Position numbers and translations under genes: made by a program
Shown: positions 35,466 through 43,648 of the stretch, one piece after another
How the letters are laid out: every line of letters begins with the position of its first letter
How positions within the stretch are numbered: the stretch's first letter is position 1
The notes under the pieces: model-generated
The model's database searches: none
What the model saw: only the letters and a program-made list of their open reading frames with translations
What the model was told of the DNA's origin: nothing
NCBI RefSeq assembly: GCF_028473605.1
Contig: NZ_CP097267.1
Span: 4,332,501 to 4,396,500 of the forward strand
DNA from: Acidovorax sp. NCPPB 3576
Lineage (GTDB): Bacteria; Pseudomonadota; Gammaproteobacteria; Burkholderiales; Burkholderiaceae_C
Reading direction: 5' to 3'
Length of the DNA: 64,000 bases

Positions 35466-36587
35466 TCAGCGGGCGCGGCGTGCGGCCACGGCCGCCGACA
35501 GATCGGCCAGCGCCGACAGCGAGTCGTCCCAGCCCAGGCAGGCGTCGGTGATGCTCTTGCCGTACTCCAGGGCGCCCGGCTGGTCCTTGCCCGGCGTGAA
35601 TTTCTGGGCGCCGGCGGTCAGGTGGCTCTCGATCATCACGCCGAACACGCAGCGCGAGCCGCCCGCGATCTGCGCGCCGATATCGCGCGCCACGTCGCGC
35701 TGCTTTTCGTGCTGCTTGCTGCTGTTGGCATGGCTGCAATCCACCATCAGCGTGGCGGGCAGCTTCGCGGCCTCCAGGTCCTGGCAGGCCGCGGCGACGC
35801 TGGCCGCGTCGTAGTTGGGCGCCTTGCCGCCGCGCAGGATCACGTGGCAGTCGGGATTGCCCTGCGTGTTGACGATGGCCACCTGCCCGTTCTTGTGCAC
35901 CGACAGGAAGTGGTGGCCGCGGCTGGCGGACTGGATCGCGTCGGTGGCGATGCGGATGTTGCCGTCCGTGCCGTTCTTGAAGCCGATCGGCGCCGACAGG
36001 CCCGAGGCCAGTTCGCGGTGCACCTGGCTTTCGGTGGTGCGCGCGCCGATGGCGCCCCAGCTGATGAGGTCGCCGATGTACTGGGGCGAGATCACGTCCA
36101 GGAACTCGCTGCCGGCCGGCACGCCCATGCGGTTGATGTCGATGAGCAGCTGGCGCGCGATGCGCAGGCCTTCGTCGATGCGGTAGCTCTCGTCCAGATA
36201 CGGATCGTTGATCAGGCCCTTCCAGCCCACCGTGGTGCGGGGCTTCTCGAAGTACACGCGCATCACGATCTCCAGCGTGTCGGCGTACTGCTCGCGCACC
36301 GCCTTCAGGCGCCGCGCATACTCCAGCGCGGCGGCCGGGTCGTGGATGGAACAGGGGCCGATCACCACCAGCAGCCGGTCGTCCCGGCCGGCCATGATGT
36401 CCTGGATGCCGCGCCGCGTGCGCGTGATCAGGGATTCCACCGCCGTTCCCCGAATGGGGAAAAAGCGGATCAGATGTTCTGGAGGGGGCAACACGGTGAT
36501 GTCCTTGATACGTTCGTCGTCGGTCTGGCTGGTCTTCTCGACGTCGCGGTACCAGGCATCGCTGGTGGGGTTGGCAGTGGCCGTCAT
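35466..36587 (-). CDS. aroG: 3-deoxy-7-phosphoheptulonate synthase (DAHP synthase, AroG type)
   Basis: First enzyme of the shikimate pathway, condensing phosphoenolpyruvate and erythrose-4-phosphate; 373 residues, class I-alpha type. Motifs visible: LLVVIGPCSIHDPAAALEYA, VMRVYFEKPRTTVGWKGLIN, GARTTESQVHRELASGLSAP, GFKNGTDGNI, VDCSHANSSKQHEKQ and GGSRCVFGVMIESHL. Its mRNA leader carries a short peptide with seven aromatic codons and a terminator (36628-36762), so expression is probably controlled by attenuation. Which aromatic amino acid inhibits the enzyme is not visible. Confidence 0.97.
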   Translation of the reverse strand: MTATANPTSDAWYRDVEKTSQTDDERIKDITVLPPPEHLIRFFPIRGTAVESLITRTRRGIQDIMAGRDDRLLVVIGPCSIHDPAAALEYARRLKAVREQYADTLEIVMRVYFEKPRTTVGWKGLINDPYLDESYRIDEGLRIARQLLIDINRMGVPAGSEFLDVISPQYIGDLISWGAIGARTTESQVHRELASGLSAPIGFKNGTDGNIRIATDAIQSASRGHHFLSVHKNGQVAIVNTQGNPDCHVILRGGKAPNYDAASVAAACQDLEAAKLPATLMVDCSHANSSKQHEKQRDVARDIGAQIAGGSRCVFGVMIESHLTAGAQKFTPGKDQPGALEYGKSITDACLGWDDSLSALADLSAAVAARRAR

Positions 36588-36627
36588 GGTTGCGTCCTCG
36601 TGGGTTGAATCGGAAAAAAGGGGAGCG

Positions 36628-36668
36628 GAAAAACAAAAAACCGCCGGGCTTTTCAGCTTCGGCGGTTT
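36628..36668 (-). terminator. Attenuator terminator in the aroG leader
   Basis: On the minus strand AAACCGCCG and CGGCGGTTT form a perfect 9-bp stem (36660-36668 with 36638-36646), followed by a T run broken by one G. It lies between the leader peptide stop and the aroG start, 50 bp before the ATG. Its 5' arm can pair instead with GGCGG at the end of the leader ORF. Confidence 0.9.
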
Positions 36669-36714
36669 CTAGAGGAGGGGGCTCGGGTGGTTGCGCGCTG
36701 ACCTCTCATCCGCC
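36661..36714 (-). promoter_or_regulatory. Alternative antiterminator pairing in the aroG leader
   Basis: On the minus strand GGCGG (36710-36714) and AGAGG (36702-36706) at the end of the leader peptide can pair with CCTCT (36671-36675) and CCGCC (36661-36665). The latter is the 5' arm of the terminator, so the two structures exclude each other. A ribosome stalled on the aromatic codons would leave this pairing free; one at the stop codon would cover it. Confidence 0.8.
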
Positions 36715-36762
36715 TGGGACAGAGAAGTAAAACCAAAAATAAAACGCGCTACGCACTTGCAT
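36706..36762 (-). CDS. aroG leader peptide, aromatic-rich
   Basis: An 18-residue ORF, MQVRSAFYFWFYFSVPGG, contains seven consecutive aromatic codons (Phe-Tyr-Phe-Trp-Phe-Tyr-Phe: four Phe, two Tyr, one Trp) and ends with TGA 38 nt before the 5' arm of the terminator stem. This composition fits a regulatory leader peptide sensing charged tRNA-Phe, -Tyr and -Trp, as in classical pheA and trp attenuation. No strong Shine-Dalgarno is seen before the ATG, and the promoter must lie between about 36770 and 36850. Confidence 0.88.
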   Translation of the reverse strand: MQVRSAFYFWFYFSVPGG

Positions 36763-36842
36763 CCGTGGCAATGTAACACCGATTTTTGCGGCGCAACATC
36801 CCCGGCGCGTTGCAGTGCAGCCACAAGCGGGGGGCCGGCCTT

Positions 36843-37388
36843 TCATGGCTTGCGCCCCGCGAACCAGCGGCGCAGGCGCGCCAGTACGGGCGGGCGCCGG
36901 GTGGAGACAGGCTCCGGGGAGGGCTCGCTGAGCATCGCGCCGCCCTGCTCGTACATGTCGATGACCAGCATCGCCTCGCCCAAGGCGCGCCACGCCAGGC
37001 GCTCGAACGCATCGAAGCAGGCCGGCTCGCTGCGGCTTTGGCGGGTCAGGGCCTGGTGCCAGAGGTCGATGGCATCGCGCAGATCCTTCAGGGCCTGCTG
37101 GTAGGCCCCCAGCTCGTACAGCGCATGCCAGGCGGAGCCCAGTCCGGTCAGGAAGAACTGGTGCTCGCGCGCGGCACGCTTGAGATGCTCCAGGCTCCAG
37201 AAAATGGCGGAAGTGTCAGCGCACGCGCGGCGCAGGTGCGCGGCATCTTCGATGAGCGCGGACAGCGAGGTCAGCGCGTCGCGGAACTGGCGGGATTCTT
37301 CATCGGCCACGCCTTCGCGCAGCAGCCGGCTCACATCGCCGGACGACTGTACGGTGTTCAGTAGCTGGCTGGACGAAGGGCCAGGCAT
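36843..37388 (-). CDS. Unknown protein between tldD and aroG
   Basis: 181 residues, mostly helical, without signal peptide. Segments include DVSRLLREGVADEESRQFRD, SLEHLKRAAREHQFFLTGLG and YQQALKDLRDAIDLWHQALT, suggestive of helical repeats (TPR-like), and a basic C-terminus RPPVLARLRRWFAGRKP. I recognise no named family. It starts 40 bp after the tldD stop on the same strand and precedes the aroG leader. Confidence 0.78.
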   Translation of the reverse strand: MPGPSSSQLLNTVQSSGDVSRLLREGVADEESRQFRDALTSLSALIEDAAHLRRACADTSAIFWSLEHLKRAAREHQFFLTGLGSAWHALYELGAYQQALKDLRDAIDLWHQALTRQSRSEPACFDAFERLAWRALGEAMLVIDMYEQGGAMLSEPSPEPVSTRRPPVLARLRRWFAGRKP

Positions 37389-37427
37389 GGTGGTTGCACG
37401 CCTGGGTGGTCCGCCGCGCTCAGGGCC

Positions 37428-38888
37428 TCAGGCCGTGCCGCCGACCGTCAGGCCGTCGATGCGCAGCGTGGGCTGGCCCACGCCGACTGGCACGCTCTGG
37501 CCTTCCTTGCCGCAGGTGCCGACGCCGCTGTCGAGCGCCATGTCGTTGCCGATCAGCGTCACCTTCTTGAGGGATTCCGGCCCGCTGCCGACGATGGTGG
37601 CGCCCTTCACCGGATACAGGATCTTGCCGTTCTCGACCCAGTACGCCTCGCTGGCCGAAAACACGAATTTTCCGCTGGTGATGTCCACCTGGCCGCCGCC
37701 GAAGTTGGTGGCGTAGAGGCCACGCTTGATGCTCGCCACGATCTCCGCCGGGTCCTTGTCGCCGCCCAGCATGTAGGTGTTGGTCATGCGTGGCATGGGA
37801 ATGTGCGCGTAGCTCTCGCGCCGCCCATTGCCGGTGGGCGCCACGCCCGACAGGCGCGCGTTCATCGAATCCTGGATGTAGCCCTTGAGGATGCCGTCCT
37901 CGATGAGCACATTGCGCTGGCTGGCATGACCTTCGTCGTCCACGTTGAGCGAACCGCGGCGGTCGGCCAGCGTGCCGTCGTCCAGCACCGTCACGCCCTT
38001 GGCCGCCACGCGCTGGCCGATGCGCCCGCTGAAGGCACTCGAGCCCTTGCGGTTGAAGTCGCCTTCCAGCCCGTGGCCCACGGCCTCGTGCAGCAGCACC
38101 CCGGGCCACCCGGGGCCGAGCACCACGGTCATCTCGCCCGCTGGCGCGGGGCGCGACTCCAGATTGACGAGGGCGGCGTTCACGGCCTCGTTGACGTACT
38201 GGGTGATCTGCGCATCGTCGAAATAGGCCAGGCCGAAGCGCCCGCCCCCGCCGGCCGAGCCCACCTCGCGGCGGCCGGCCTGCTCGGCGATCACGGTGAC
38301 CGACAGGCGCACCAGCGGCCGCACGTCGGCGGCCAGCGTGCCATCGGAGCGCGCCACCAGCACCACGTCGTATTCGCTGGCCAGGCCCGCCATGACCTGG
38401 GCCACGCGCGGGTCCCTGGCGCGGGCCTGCTGCTCCACCTTTTCCAGCAGCGCCACCTTGGCCGTGCTGTCCAGCGAAGCGATGGGATCGGTGCCGGGAT
38501 AGAGCGAGCGGCTGGCGGAGATTTTCTTGAGCGATATCTTCGCCCGCTTTTCCTGCGAGGCCGCAGAAATCGCCCGGACGGTGCGTGCCGCATCGAGCAA
38601 GGAGGCTTCGGAGATGTCGTCGGAATAGGCGAAGGCCGTCTTCTCGCCGCTCACCGCACGCACGCCCACGCCCTGGTCGATGCTGAAAGAGCCCGTCTTG
38701 ACGATGCCTTCTTCCAGGCTCCAGCCCTCGCTGCGCGTGTACTGGAAATACAGGTCGGCATCGTCCACCTGATGGGCCCGGATGTCGGCGAGCGCGCGCG
38801 CCAGATGGGTTTCGTCGAGGCCGAAAGGCTCCAGGAGCAGGCGGCGGGCGACGGACAGGCGTTCGATGGTGGGTTCGCGGGAGATCAT
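37428..38888 (-). CDS. tldD: Metalloprotease TldD
   Basis: TldD subunit of the TldD/TldE (PmbA) metalloprotease that processes microcin B17 and CcdA in E. coli; 486 residues. The zinc motif HEAVGHGLEGD (HExxxH) is in the middle of the protein, preceded by MTVVLGPGWPGVLL. Also visible: FQYTRSEGWSLEEGIVKTGS, SMNARLSGVAPTGNGRRESY and the C-terminal GTCGKEGQSVPVGVGQPTLR with conserved Cys. The start at 38888 begins MISREPTIERLS. It is divergent from a GntR regulator gene, which is probably unrelated. Confidence 0.96.
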   Translation of the reverse strand: MISREPTIERLSVARRLLLEPFGLDETHLARALADIRAHQVDDADLYFQYTRSEGWSLEEGIVKTGSFSIDQGVGVRAVSGEKTAFAYSDDISEASLLDAARTVRAISAASQEKRAKISLKKISASRSLYPGTDPIASLDSTAKVALLEKVEQQARARDPRVAQVMAGLASEYDVVLVARSDGTLAADVRPLVRLSVTVIAEQAGRREVGSAGGGGRFGLAYFDDAQITQYVNEAVNAALVNLESRPAPAGEMTVVLGPGWPGVLLHEAVGHGLEGDFNRKGSSAFSGRIGQRVAAKGVTVLDDGTLADRRGSLNVDDEGHASQRNVLIEDGILKGYIQDSMNARLSGVAPTGNGRRESYAHIPMPRMTNTYMLGGDKDPAEIVASIKRGLYATNFGGGQVDITSGKFVFSASEAYWVENGKILYPVKGATIVGSGPESLKKVTLIGNDMALDSGVGTCGKEGQSVPVGVGQPTLRIDGLTVGGTA

Positions 38889-39006
38889 GGGCGGATTCTA
38901 GAAGCCTTGTCGCACGCCGGCATGGCGCTTTGCGAGCATCCCACCCGGCGGCGCGGCCATGCCGGCGCAAATCGGCCATGGGCAAAGATTCTTTGTGATA
39001 TTTCAC

Positions 39007-39016
39007 TGATATATCA
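39007..39016. promoter_or_regulatory. GntR-type operator candidate
   Basis: TGATATATCA is a perfect 10-bp palindrome 35 bp before the GntR gene start, within TTCACTGATATATCATTTGA. FadR/FCD-type GntR regulators bind short AT-centred palindromes like this, so autoregulation is likely. The region also contains an adjacent half-similar TGATATTTCA. Confidence 0.55.
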
Positions 39017-39050
39017 TTTGATTCTTCGCCCGCCCCACCCGCCCGCTCCG

Positions 39051-39725
39051 ATGCCCGCTCTGCCCCAGCCCTCCCCTCCCGCCGCATCCGGCGGCGGTGC
39101 CCAGTTGCGCGAGCAGGCCTACGCCGACATCAAGCGCCGCATCATTGCCTGCGAGCTGGCGCCGGGCGCGCAGATCAACGAGGGCGCGCTGGGCACCTTG
39201 CTCGGCCTGGGCCGCACCCCCATCCACCAGGCGCTGCACCGGCTGGAGATGGAAGGGCTGGTGACCATCCTGCCGCGCAAGGGCATCGTGGTGGCACCGC
39301 TGTCGCTGGACGAGGTGCTGGACATGATCGAGGTGCGCGCCTGCAACGAGACCCTGTGCGTGCGCCTGGCGGCCGAGCGGGTCCGGCCCGCCGAACTGGC
39401 CGCCATGCGCCACCTGCTCGGCGAGGCCCCGGCGCTCCTGGCCGTGCACGACGTGCCCGCGCTGATGGCGCTGGACCTGCGCTTTCACAGCGCGATCTCG
39501 GCCGCCGCCCGCAACACCGTGCTGGCCGACCTGCTGCGCCGGCTGCACGAACAGCAGGCGCGCTTTTGGTTCCTGACGCTCTCGGAGGCCGGGCACAGCG
39601 TGCGCATCCACGACGAGCACCAGGACATCCTCGCCGCGCTCGAGCGCCACGACCCCGATGCCGCCGCCGCCGCGATGCAGCGGCACATCGACGATTTCCG
39701 CCGCGCGATCACCCGCGCACTTTGA
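39051..39725 (+). CDS. GntR-family (FCD) transcriptional regulator
   Basis: Regulator of 224 residues. N-terminal winged helix with REQAYADIKRRIIACELAPG and GLGRTPIHQALHRLEMEGLV, then an all-helical FCD ligand domain with DLRFHSAISAAA, and HDEHQDILAALERHDPDAAA (metal-binding His residues). I set the start at 39051 because the palindrome lies upstream and homology begins after MPALPQPSPPAASGGG. The first gene of a catabolic cluster on the plus strand: DUF2848 gene starts 27 bp after it. Confidence 0.92.
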   Translation: MPALPQPSPPAASGGGAQLREQAYADIKRRIIACELAPGAQINEGALGTLLGLGRTPIHQALHRLEMEGLVTILPRKGIVVAPLSLDEVLDMIEVRACNETLCVRLAAERVRPAELAAMRHLLGEAPALLAVHDVPALMALDLRFHSAISAAARNTVLADLLRRLHEQQARFWFLTLSEAGHSVRIHDEHQDILAALERHDPDAAAAAMQRHIDDFRRAITRAL

Positions 39726-39751
39726 TCCTTCCGCCCTTTCGTTGCCCCACC

Positions 39752-40432
39752 ATGCCCCAGCACACCTTCGATCTCGCCGGCCACGGGCCGGTCACCCTGG
39801 ACATTCGCCACCTGGTCATCGCCGGCTGGGCCGGCCGCGACCGCGCCGCGGTGGACCACCACATTGCCGAACTGGCCGCCATCGGCGTCAAGCCGCCGTC
39901 CACGGTGCCCACCTTCTACCGCGTGGCCAGCCAGTTGCTCGACACGGGCAGCGCGGTGCAGGTTCCGGGCCATGACTCCAGCGGCGAGGTGGAATGCGTG
40001 CTGCTGGCCAGCGAGGCGCACGGCGTGCTCGTGGGCATCGGCTCGGACCACACGGACCGCAAGGTCGAGGCCTACGACGTCACGGTGTCCAAACAGATGT
40101 GCGCCAAGCCCGTGGGCCGTTCGCTGTGGAGGCTGTCGGAGGTGCAAGGCCACTGGGACCAACTGGTCACCCGCTGCTGGCGCACCCGGGAGGGCGTGCG
40201 CGCGCTGTACCAGGAAGGCGCCCTGGCCCGCCTGCTGCCCCCCGCCGAGCTGATGCAAAAATGGGCTGCGGCCGGCGGCCTGTCCGCCCACACGGCCATG
40301 TTCTGCGGCACCCATGCGGTGATCGGCGAACTCGGCTGGGGCGAGACCTTCGAGCTGGAACTGCACGACCCCGTTCTGAACCGCAGCCTGCACCACCACT
40401 ACGCCACCGAAGCCCTGGAGATCGCCCGATGA
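39752..40432 (+). CDS. DUF2848 protein
   Basis: 226 residues. The DUF2848 domain spans most of the protein: LDIRHLVIAGWAGRDRAAVD, HHIAELAAIGVKPPSTVPTF, SGEVECVLLA, VGIGSDHTDRKVEAYDV, SKQMCAKPVG and MFCGTHAVIGELGWGETFEL. DUF2848 proteins resemble fumarylacetoacetate hydrolase-like folds and are often linked with amidases; the reaction is unknown. It overlaps the amidase start by ATGA, so the two are translationally coupled. Confidence 0.9.
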   Translation: MPQHTFDLAGHGPVTLDIRHLVIAGWAGRDRAAVDHHIAELAAIGVKPPSTVPTFYRVASQLLDTGSAVQVPGHDSSGEVECVLLASEAHGVLVGIGSDHTDRKVEAYDVTVSKQMCAKPVGRSLWRLSEVQGHWDQLVTRCWRTREGVRALYQEGALARLLPPAELMQKWAAAGGLSAHTAMFCGTHAVIGELGWGETFELELHDPVLNRSLHHHYATEALEIAR

Positions 40433-41796
40433 ATGCCCTCGCCACCACCCGCCACCCCACCGTCCGCGAACAGGCCGAGGCACTGGCCCGGGGCGACACC
40501 ACCAGCGTCGCGCTGGTCGAGGCGGCACTCGCGCGCATCGCGACCCACCGCGCAGAGGGCGGGCACGCCTATGTGGGCGAGGTCGATGCCGAGGCCGCGC
40601 TGCATGCGGCCCGCGCCAGCGACGCCGCACGCGCGGGAGGGCAAGTGCCTTCGCCGCTGGCGGGCCTGCCCGTCTCGATCAAGGACCTGTTCGACGTGCA
40701 AGGCCAGGTGACCCGCGCCGGATCGGCCGTGATGGCCGGGGCGCCCGCCCAGGCCGACGCCGCCGCGGTGGCCCGCCTGCGCGCCGCAGGCGCGGTGCTG
40801 TTGGGCCGCACCAACCTGAGCGAGTTCGCCTTCTCGGGCCTGGGCCTCAACCCCCACTACGGCACGCCGGCCAACCCGCACGATCCAAGCCGCATCACCG
40901 GGGGCTCCACCTCCGGTGGCGCCGCCACCGTGGCGCTCGATCTGGCCACCGTGGCGCTGGGCACCGACACGGGCGGCTCGATCCGCATTCCGTCCGCGTT
41001 CTGCGGGCTCACGGGCTTCAAGCCCACCGCCCGCCGGGTTTCTCTGGCCGGGGCCTACCCGCTGTCGCGAAGCCTGGATTCGGCCGGCCCGCTGGGCCGC
41101 AGCGTGGACTGCTGCGCCCTCGTCGATGCCATCCTGAGCGGCGAGGCGCTGGACACGCGCGCCGCGCCGCTGGCCGGGCTGCGCCTGGGGGTGACGGACG
41201 ACTTCGTCATGGACGGCGTCGAGCCCGAAGTGGCGGCCGCCTTCGACAGCGCACTCCAGCGCCTGTCCGCCGCCGGCGCACGCATCGTGCGCTTCGGCTT
41301 CACCGACCTGCACCAGCTGCCCTCGCTCAACGCCGCGGGCGGATTGATCGCGGCCGAGGCCTGGCAGGTGCACCGCGCCCGCCTGGAAGACCCGGCGCAG
41401 GAGGCGCAGTACGACCACCGCGTCGCCCAGCGCACCCGCCGCGGCGCCGCGATTTCCGCAGCCGACTACATCGACCTGCAGGATGCGCGGCTGCGCCTGC
41501 AAGCCACCGCCAGCGATCGCCTGCGCGACCTCGATGCCTGGCTGATGCCCACCGTGGCCGTGCGCGCGCCGCGCCTGGCCGACCTTACCGGCGACGATGC
41601 CCGGTTCTTCGCCACCAACGGGCTGGTGCTGCGCAACACGACGGTGCTGAACTTTCTGGACGGCTGCGCGCTGTCCCTTCCATGCCAGGCGCCCGGCGAA
41701 CTGCCCGTGGGCCTGTCGGTTGGCGGCGTGCACGGTGCCGATGCGCGTGTGCTGCAAGTGGGCCGCGCCATCGAGGCCTGCCTGCGCGCAGGCTGA
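40429..41796 (+). CDS. Amidase (amidase-signature family)
   Basis: Amidohydrolase of 455 residues with the Ser-cisSer-Lys triad: catalytic Lys in PVSIKDLFDVQG and the glycine/serine segment GGSTSGGAATVALDLATVAL through GTDTGGSIRIPSAFCGL. Related to AtzF/GatA-like amidases; substrate unknown. The neighbourhood (GntR, DUF2848, amidase, LysR, MHS transporter) points to uptake and hydrolysis of an amide or N-containing organic acid. ATGA overlap with the upstream gene. Confidence 0.92.
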   Translation: MNALATTRHPTVREQAEALARGDTTSVALVEAALARIATHRAEGGHAYVGEVDAEAALHAARASDAARAGGQVPSPLAGLPVSIKDLFDVQGQVTRAGSAVMAGAPAQADAAAVARLRAAGAVLLGRTNLSEFAFSGLGLNPHYGTPANPHDPSRITGGSTSGGAATVALDLATVALGTDTGGSIRIPSAFCGLTGFKPTARRVSLAGAYPLSRSLDSAGPLGRSVDCCALVDAILSGEALDTRAAPLAGLRLGVTDDFVMDGVEPEVAAAFDSALQRLSAAGARIVRFGFTDLHQLPSLNAAGGLIAAEAWQVHRARLEDPAQEAQYDHRVAQRTRRGAAISAADYIDLQDARLRLQATASDRLRDLDAWLMPTVAVRAPRLADLTGDDARFFATNGLVLRNTTVLNFLDGCALSLPCQAPGELPVGLSVGGVHGADARVLQVGRAIEACLRAG

Positions 41797-41824
41797 AACG
41801 CTTGCGGCCACGGCCCTGCGCGCG

Positions 41825-42757
41825 ATGAACACCCGCTTTGTCGAAGCCTTTCTCTGGATCGCGCGGCTCGGGAGCTTCCGCGCCGCGGCCGAGCGGCTGC
41901 ACGTGACGCAGGCAGCCATCTCCAACCGCATCGCCTCGCTGGAGGAAGAGATCGGCGCCCGCGTGTTCGAGCGCGACCCGCGCGACCTGCGGCTCACGCC
42001 CGTGGGCCTGCGGCTGCTGGACTATGGCGAGCGCATGCTGGAACTGCAGCGCGAGATGATCGCGCTCGGGCACCCGCACGAGGAGCTTCTGGGCCTGGTG
42101 CGCATCGGCGCGATCGAGAGCGTGGTGCACACCTGGCTGGTGGACTTCCTGGGCACGCTGCAGCGCCTGCACCCGGGCATCGAAGTGCAGCTGACCTCGG
42201 AAACCACCCTCGCACTGCACGAGCGCCTGCAGATCGGCGCGATCGACATCGCGCTGCAGACCGACCCCATGGCCAGCGCCGAGATCGTCAACATGGCCTG
42301 CCCGCCGATGGCCATGGGCTGGGTGGGCGCCGGCGCCTCCGCGCCCCAGCCCGACGAAGGCCGCATCGCCCATCTGCTGCTGCAGCCGGTGCTGACCATG
42401 AGCCCGGGATCGCAGCCCCACCAGGCGCTCAAGCAGCTCTACCGGCAGGCCAGCATGCCCGTGGGCAAGGTGCACTGCGTGAGTTCGATGGCGGCGATCG
42501 TGCGGCTGGTGCAGTCGGGGTTCGGCAACGCGCTGATCCCGTTGCCGCCCGTGCGCGAGGAGATCGAGCGCGGCGATCTGCGCGTGATCGCGTGCGACAC
42601 GCCCCTGCCGCCGCAGCGCATCGTGGTGAGCCATCTGGACGCCAGCGGCTCGGCCGCCATCCGCCGCGCGGCCGAACTGGCGTGCAGCGAATCCGAGCGC
42701 TTCGCCGCCTCGCTGTCCGCACCATTCCGGACGCCGGGCACAGAGGGTGAACCCTGA
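41825..42757 (+). CDS. LysR-family transcriptional regulator
   Basis: 310 residues. Winged helix MNTRFVEAFLWIARLGSFRA and VTQAAISNRIASLEEEIGAR, with substrate domain from about residue 90. It starts 28 bp after the amidase stop, so the cluster contains two regulators (GntR and LysR), both transcribed with the structural genes. Ligand unknown. Confidence 0.92.
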   Translation: MNTRFVEAFLWIARLGSFRAAAERLHVTQAAISNRIASLEEEIGARVFERDPRDLRLTPVGLRLLDYGERMLELQREMIALGHPHEELLGLVRIGAIESVVHTWLVDFLGTLQRLHPGIEVQLTSETTLALHERLQIGAIDIALQTDPMASAEIVNMACPPMAMGWVGAGASAPQPDEGRIAHLLLQPVLTMSPGSQPHQALKQLYRQASMPVGKVHCVSSMAAIVRLVQSGFGNALIPLPPVREEIERGDLRVIACDTPLPPQRIVVSHLDASGSAAIRRAAELACSESERFAASLSAPFRTPGTEGEP

Positions 42758-42879
42758 TTTGGTGCAGAAAAAGCATCCGACCCGACAAGTAATTCTGATG
42801 GCCGCAGGGCAAAAAAACCCGTTTGTGGCACGCCGGTGCGCGGCCGATGATTCCCTGGTCTTTTTGCAAGGAATCGCAA

Positions 42880-43566
42880 GTGTCCATGGCCTCCCAGAAC
42901 CTTCCATCCACCGCACCCGGCACCGTGCACGGCATGCTTTTCGTGGCCGCCGATGTCGATGCCGCCGACGAGGCCGACTTCAACCAGTGGTATGACCGCG
43001 AGCATGTCGAAGAGCGCGTGCGCATCGACGGTTTTCTCTCCGGCGCCCGCTATCTCTCACTGCAAGGCGGCCGCAAGTACCTGGGCCTGTACCGCACGCA
43101 GTCGCTCGCGGCCTTCACGTCCGATGCGTACCGCGCCGCGTTCGGCCGGCAGACGCCCTGGTCGGTCACCAACCTGGGCCGCATGCAAGACCCGATGCGC
43201 CGCGTGTGCGCGGTGGAGGCCGTCACCGGGTTCGGCTCCGGCAGCCACCTGAGCGTGCTGGCCCTGCCGCCGGCCGATGACCGCGCCGCGCTGGTGGCGT
43301 GCGTCGCGCAGGCCGGCGCCCAGCTCGCGCAGCTGCCCGGCTTCGTGCAGTCGTACCTGCTGGTGCCGGACCCGGCGCTGAGCACGCCCCTGCCCACGGA
43401 ACGCACCGAAGGCCGCGTGCTGCAGCCGCTCATGGTGGTGGAAACCGGCCACGCCGAAGCGCACCGCCAGGCCCTGGCCCGCGCCGCCGCGCTGCTGCAG
43501 GCCGATGCCGCCGCGGCAGCCCAGTACGCGCTGGGCTGGAAGCTCACGCGGGCCGACCTGGGCTGA
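42880..43566 (+). CDS. Dimeric alpha/beta-barrel (DUF4286/EthD-like) protein
   Basis: About 228 residues with two similar halves, each beginning with an alpha/beta-barrel-like segment: GMLFVAADVDAADEADFNQW and, in the second half, LSVLALPPADDRAALVACVA. The motif NQWYDREHVEERVRIDGF resembles EthD and antibiotic-biosynthesis monooxygenase families. AAGGAA is six bases from a GTG at 42880 and twelve from an ATG at 42886; I chose the GTG. It lies between lysR and the transporter, so a role in the same catabolic pathway is inferred. Confidence 0.75.
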   Translation: MSMASQNLPSTAPGTVHGMLFVAADVDAADEADFNQWYDREHVEERVRIDGFLSGARYLSLQGGRKYLGLYRTQSLAAFTSDAYRAAFGRQTPWSVTNLGRMQDPMRRVCAVEAVTGFGSGSHLSVLALPPADDRAALVACVAQAGAQLAQLPGFVQSYLLVPDPALSTPLPTERTEGRVLQPLMVVETGHAEAHRQALARAAALLQADAAAAAQYALGWKLTRADLG

Positions 43567-43648
43567 TCCGCCCCGCCCTGCCCTGCCATTCCCCAAGGCC
43601 CCACGCCCCGACCTTTTTCTTCACCGCTTTTCAACGGAGACCTTCCCC

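Noticed and set aside
42758..42879. Terminator after the second LysR gene
   Set aside because: A T-rich or A-rich run is present but no stem precedes it on either strand.
41585..42916. 443-codon minus-strand frame opposite the LysR gene
   Set aside because: No domain and typical shadow composition; the plus-strand LysR reading explains the region.
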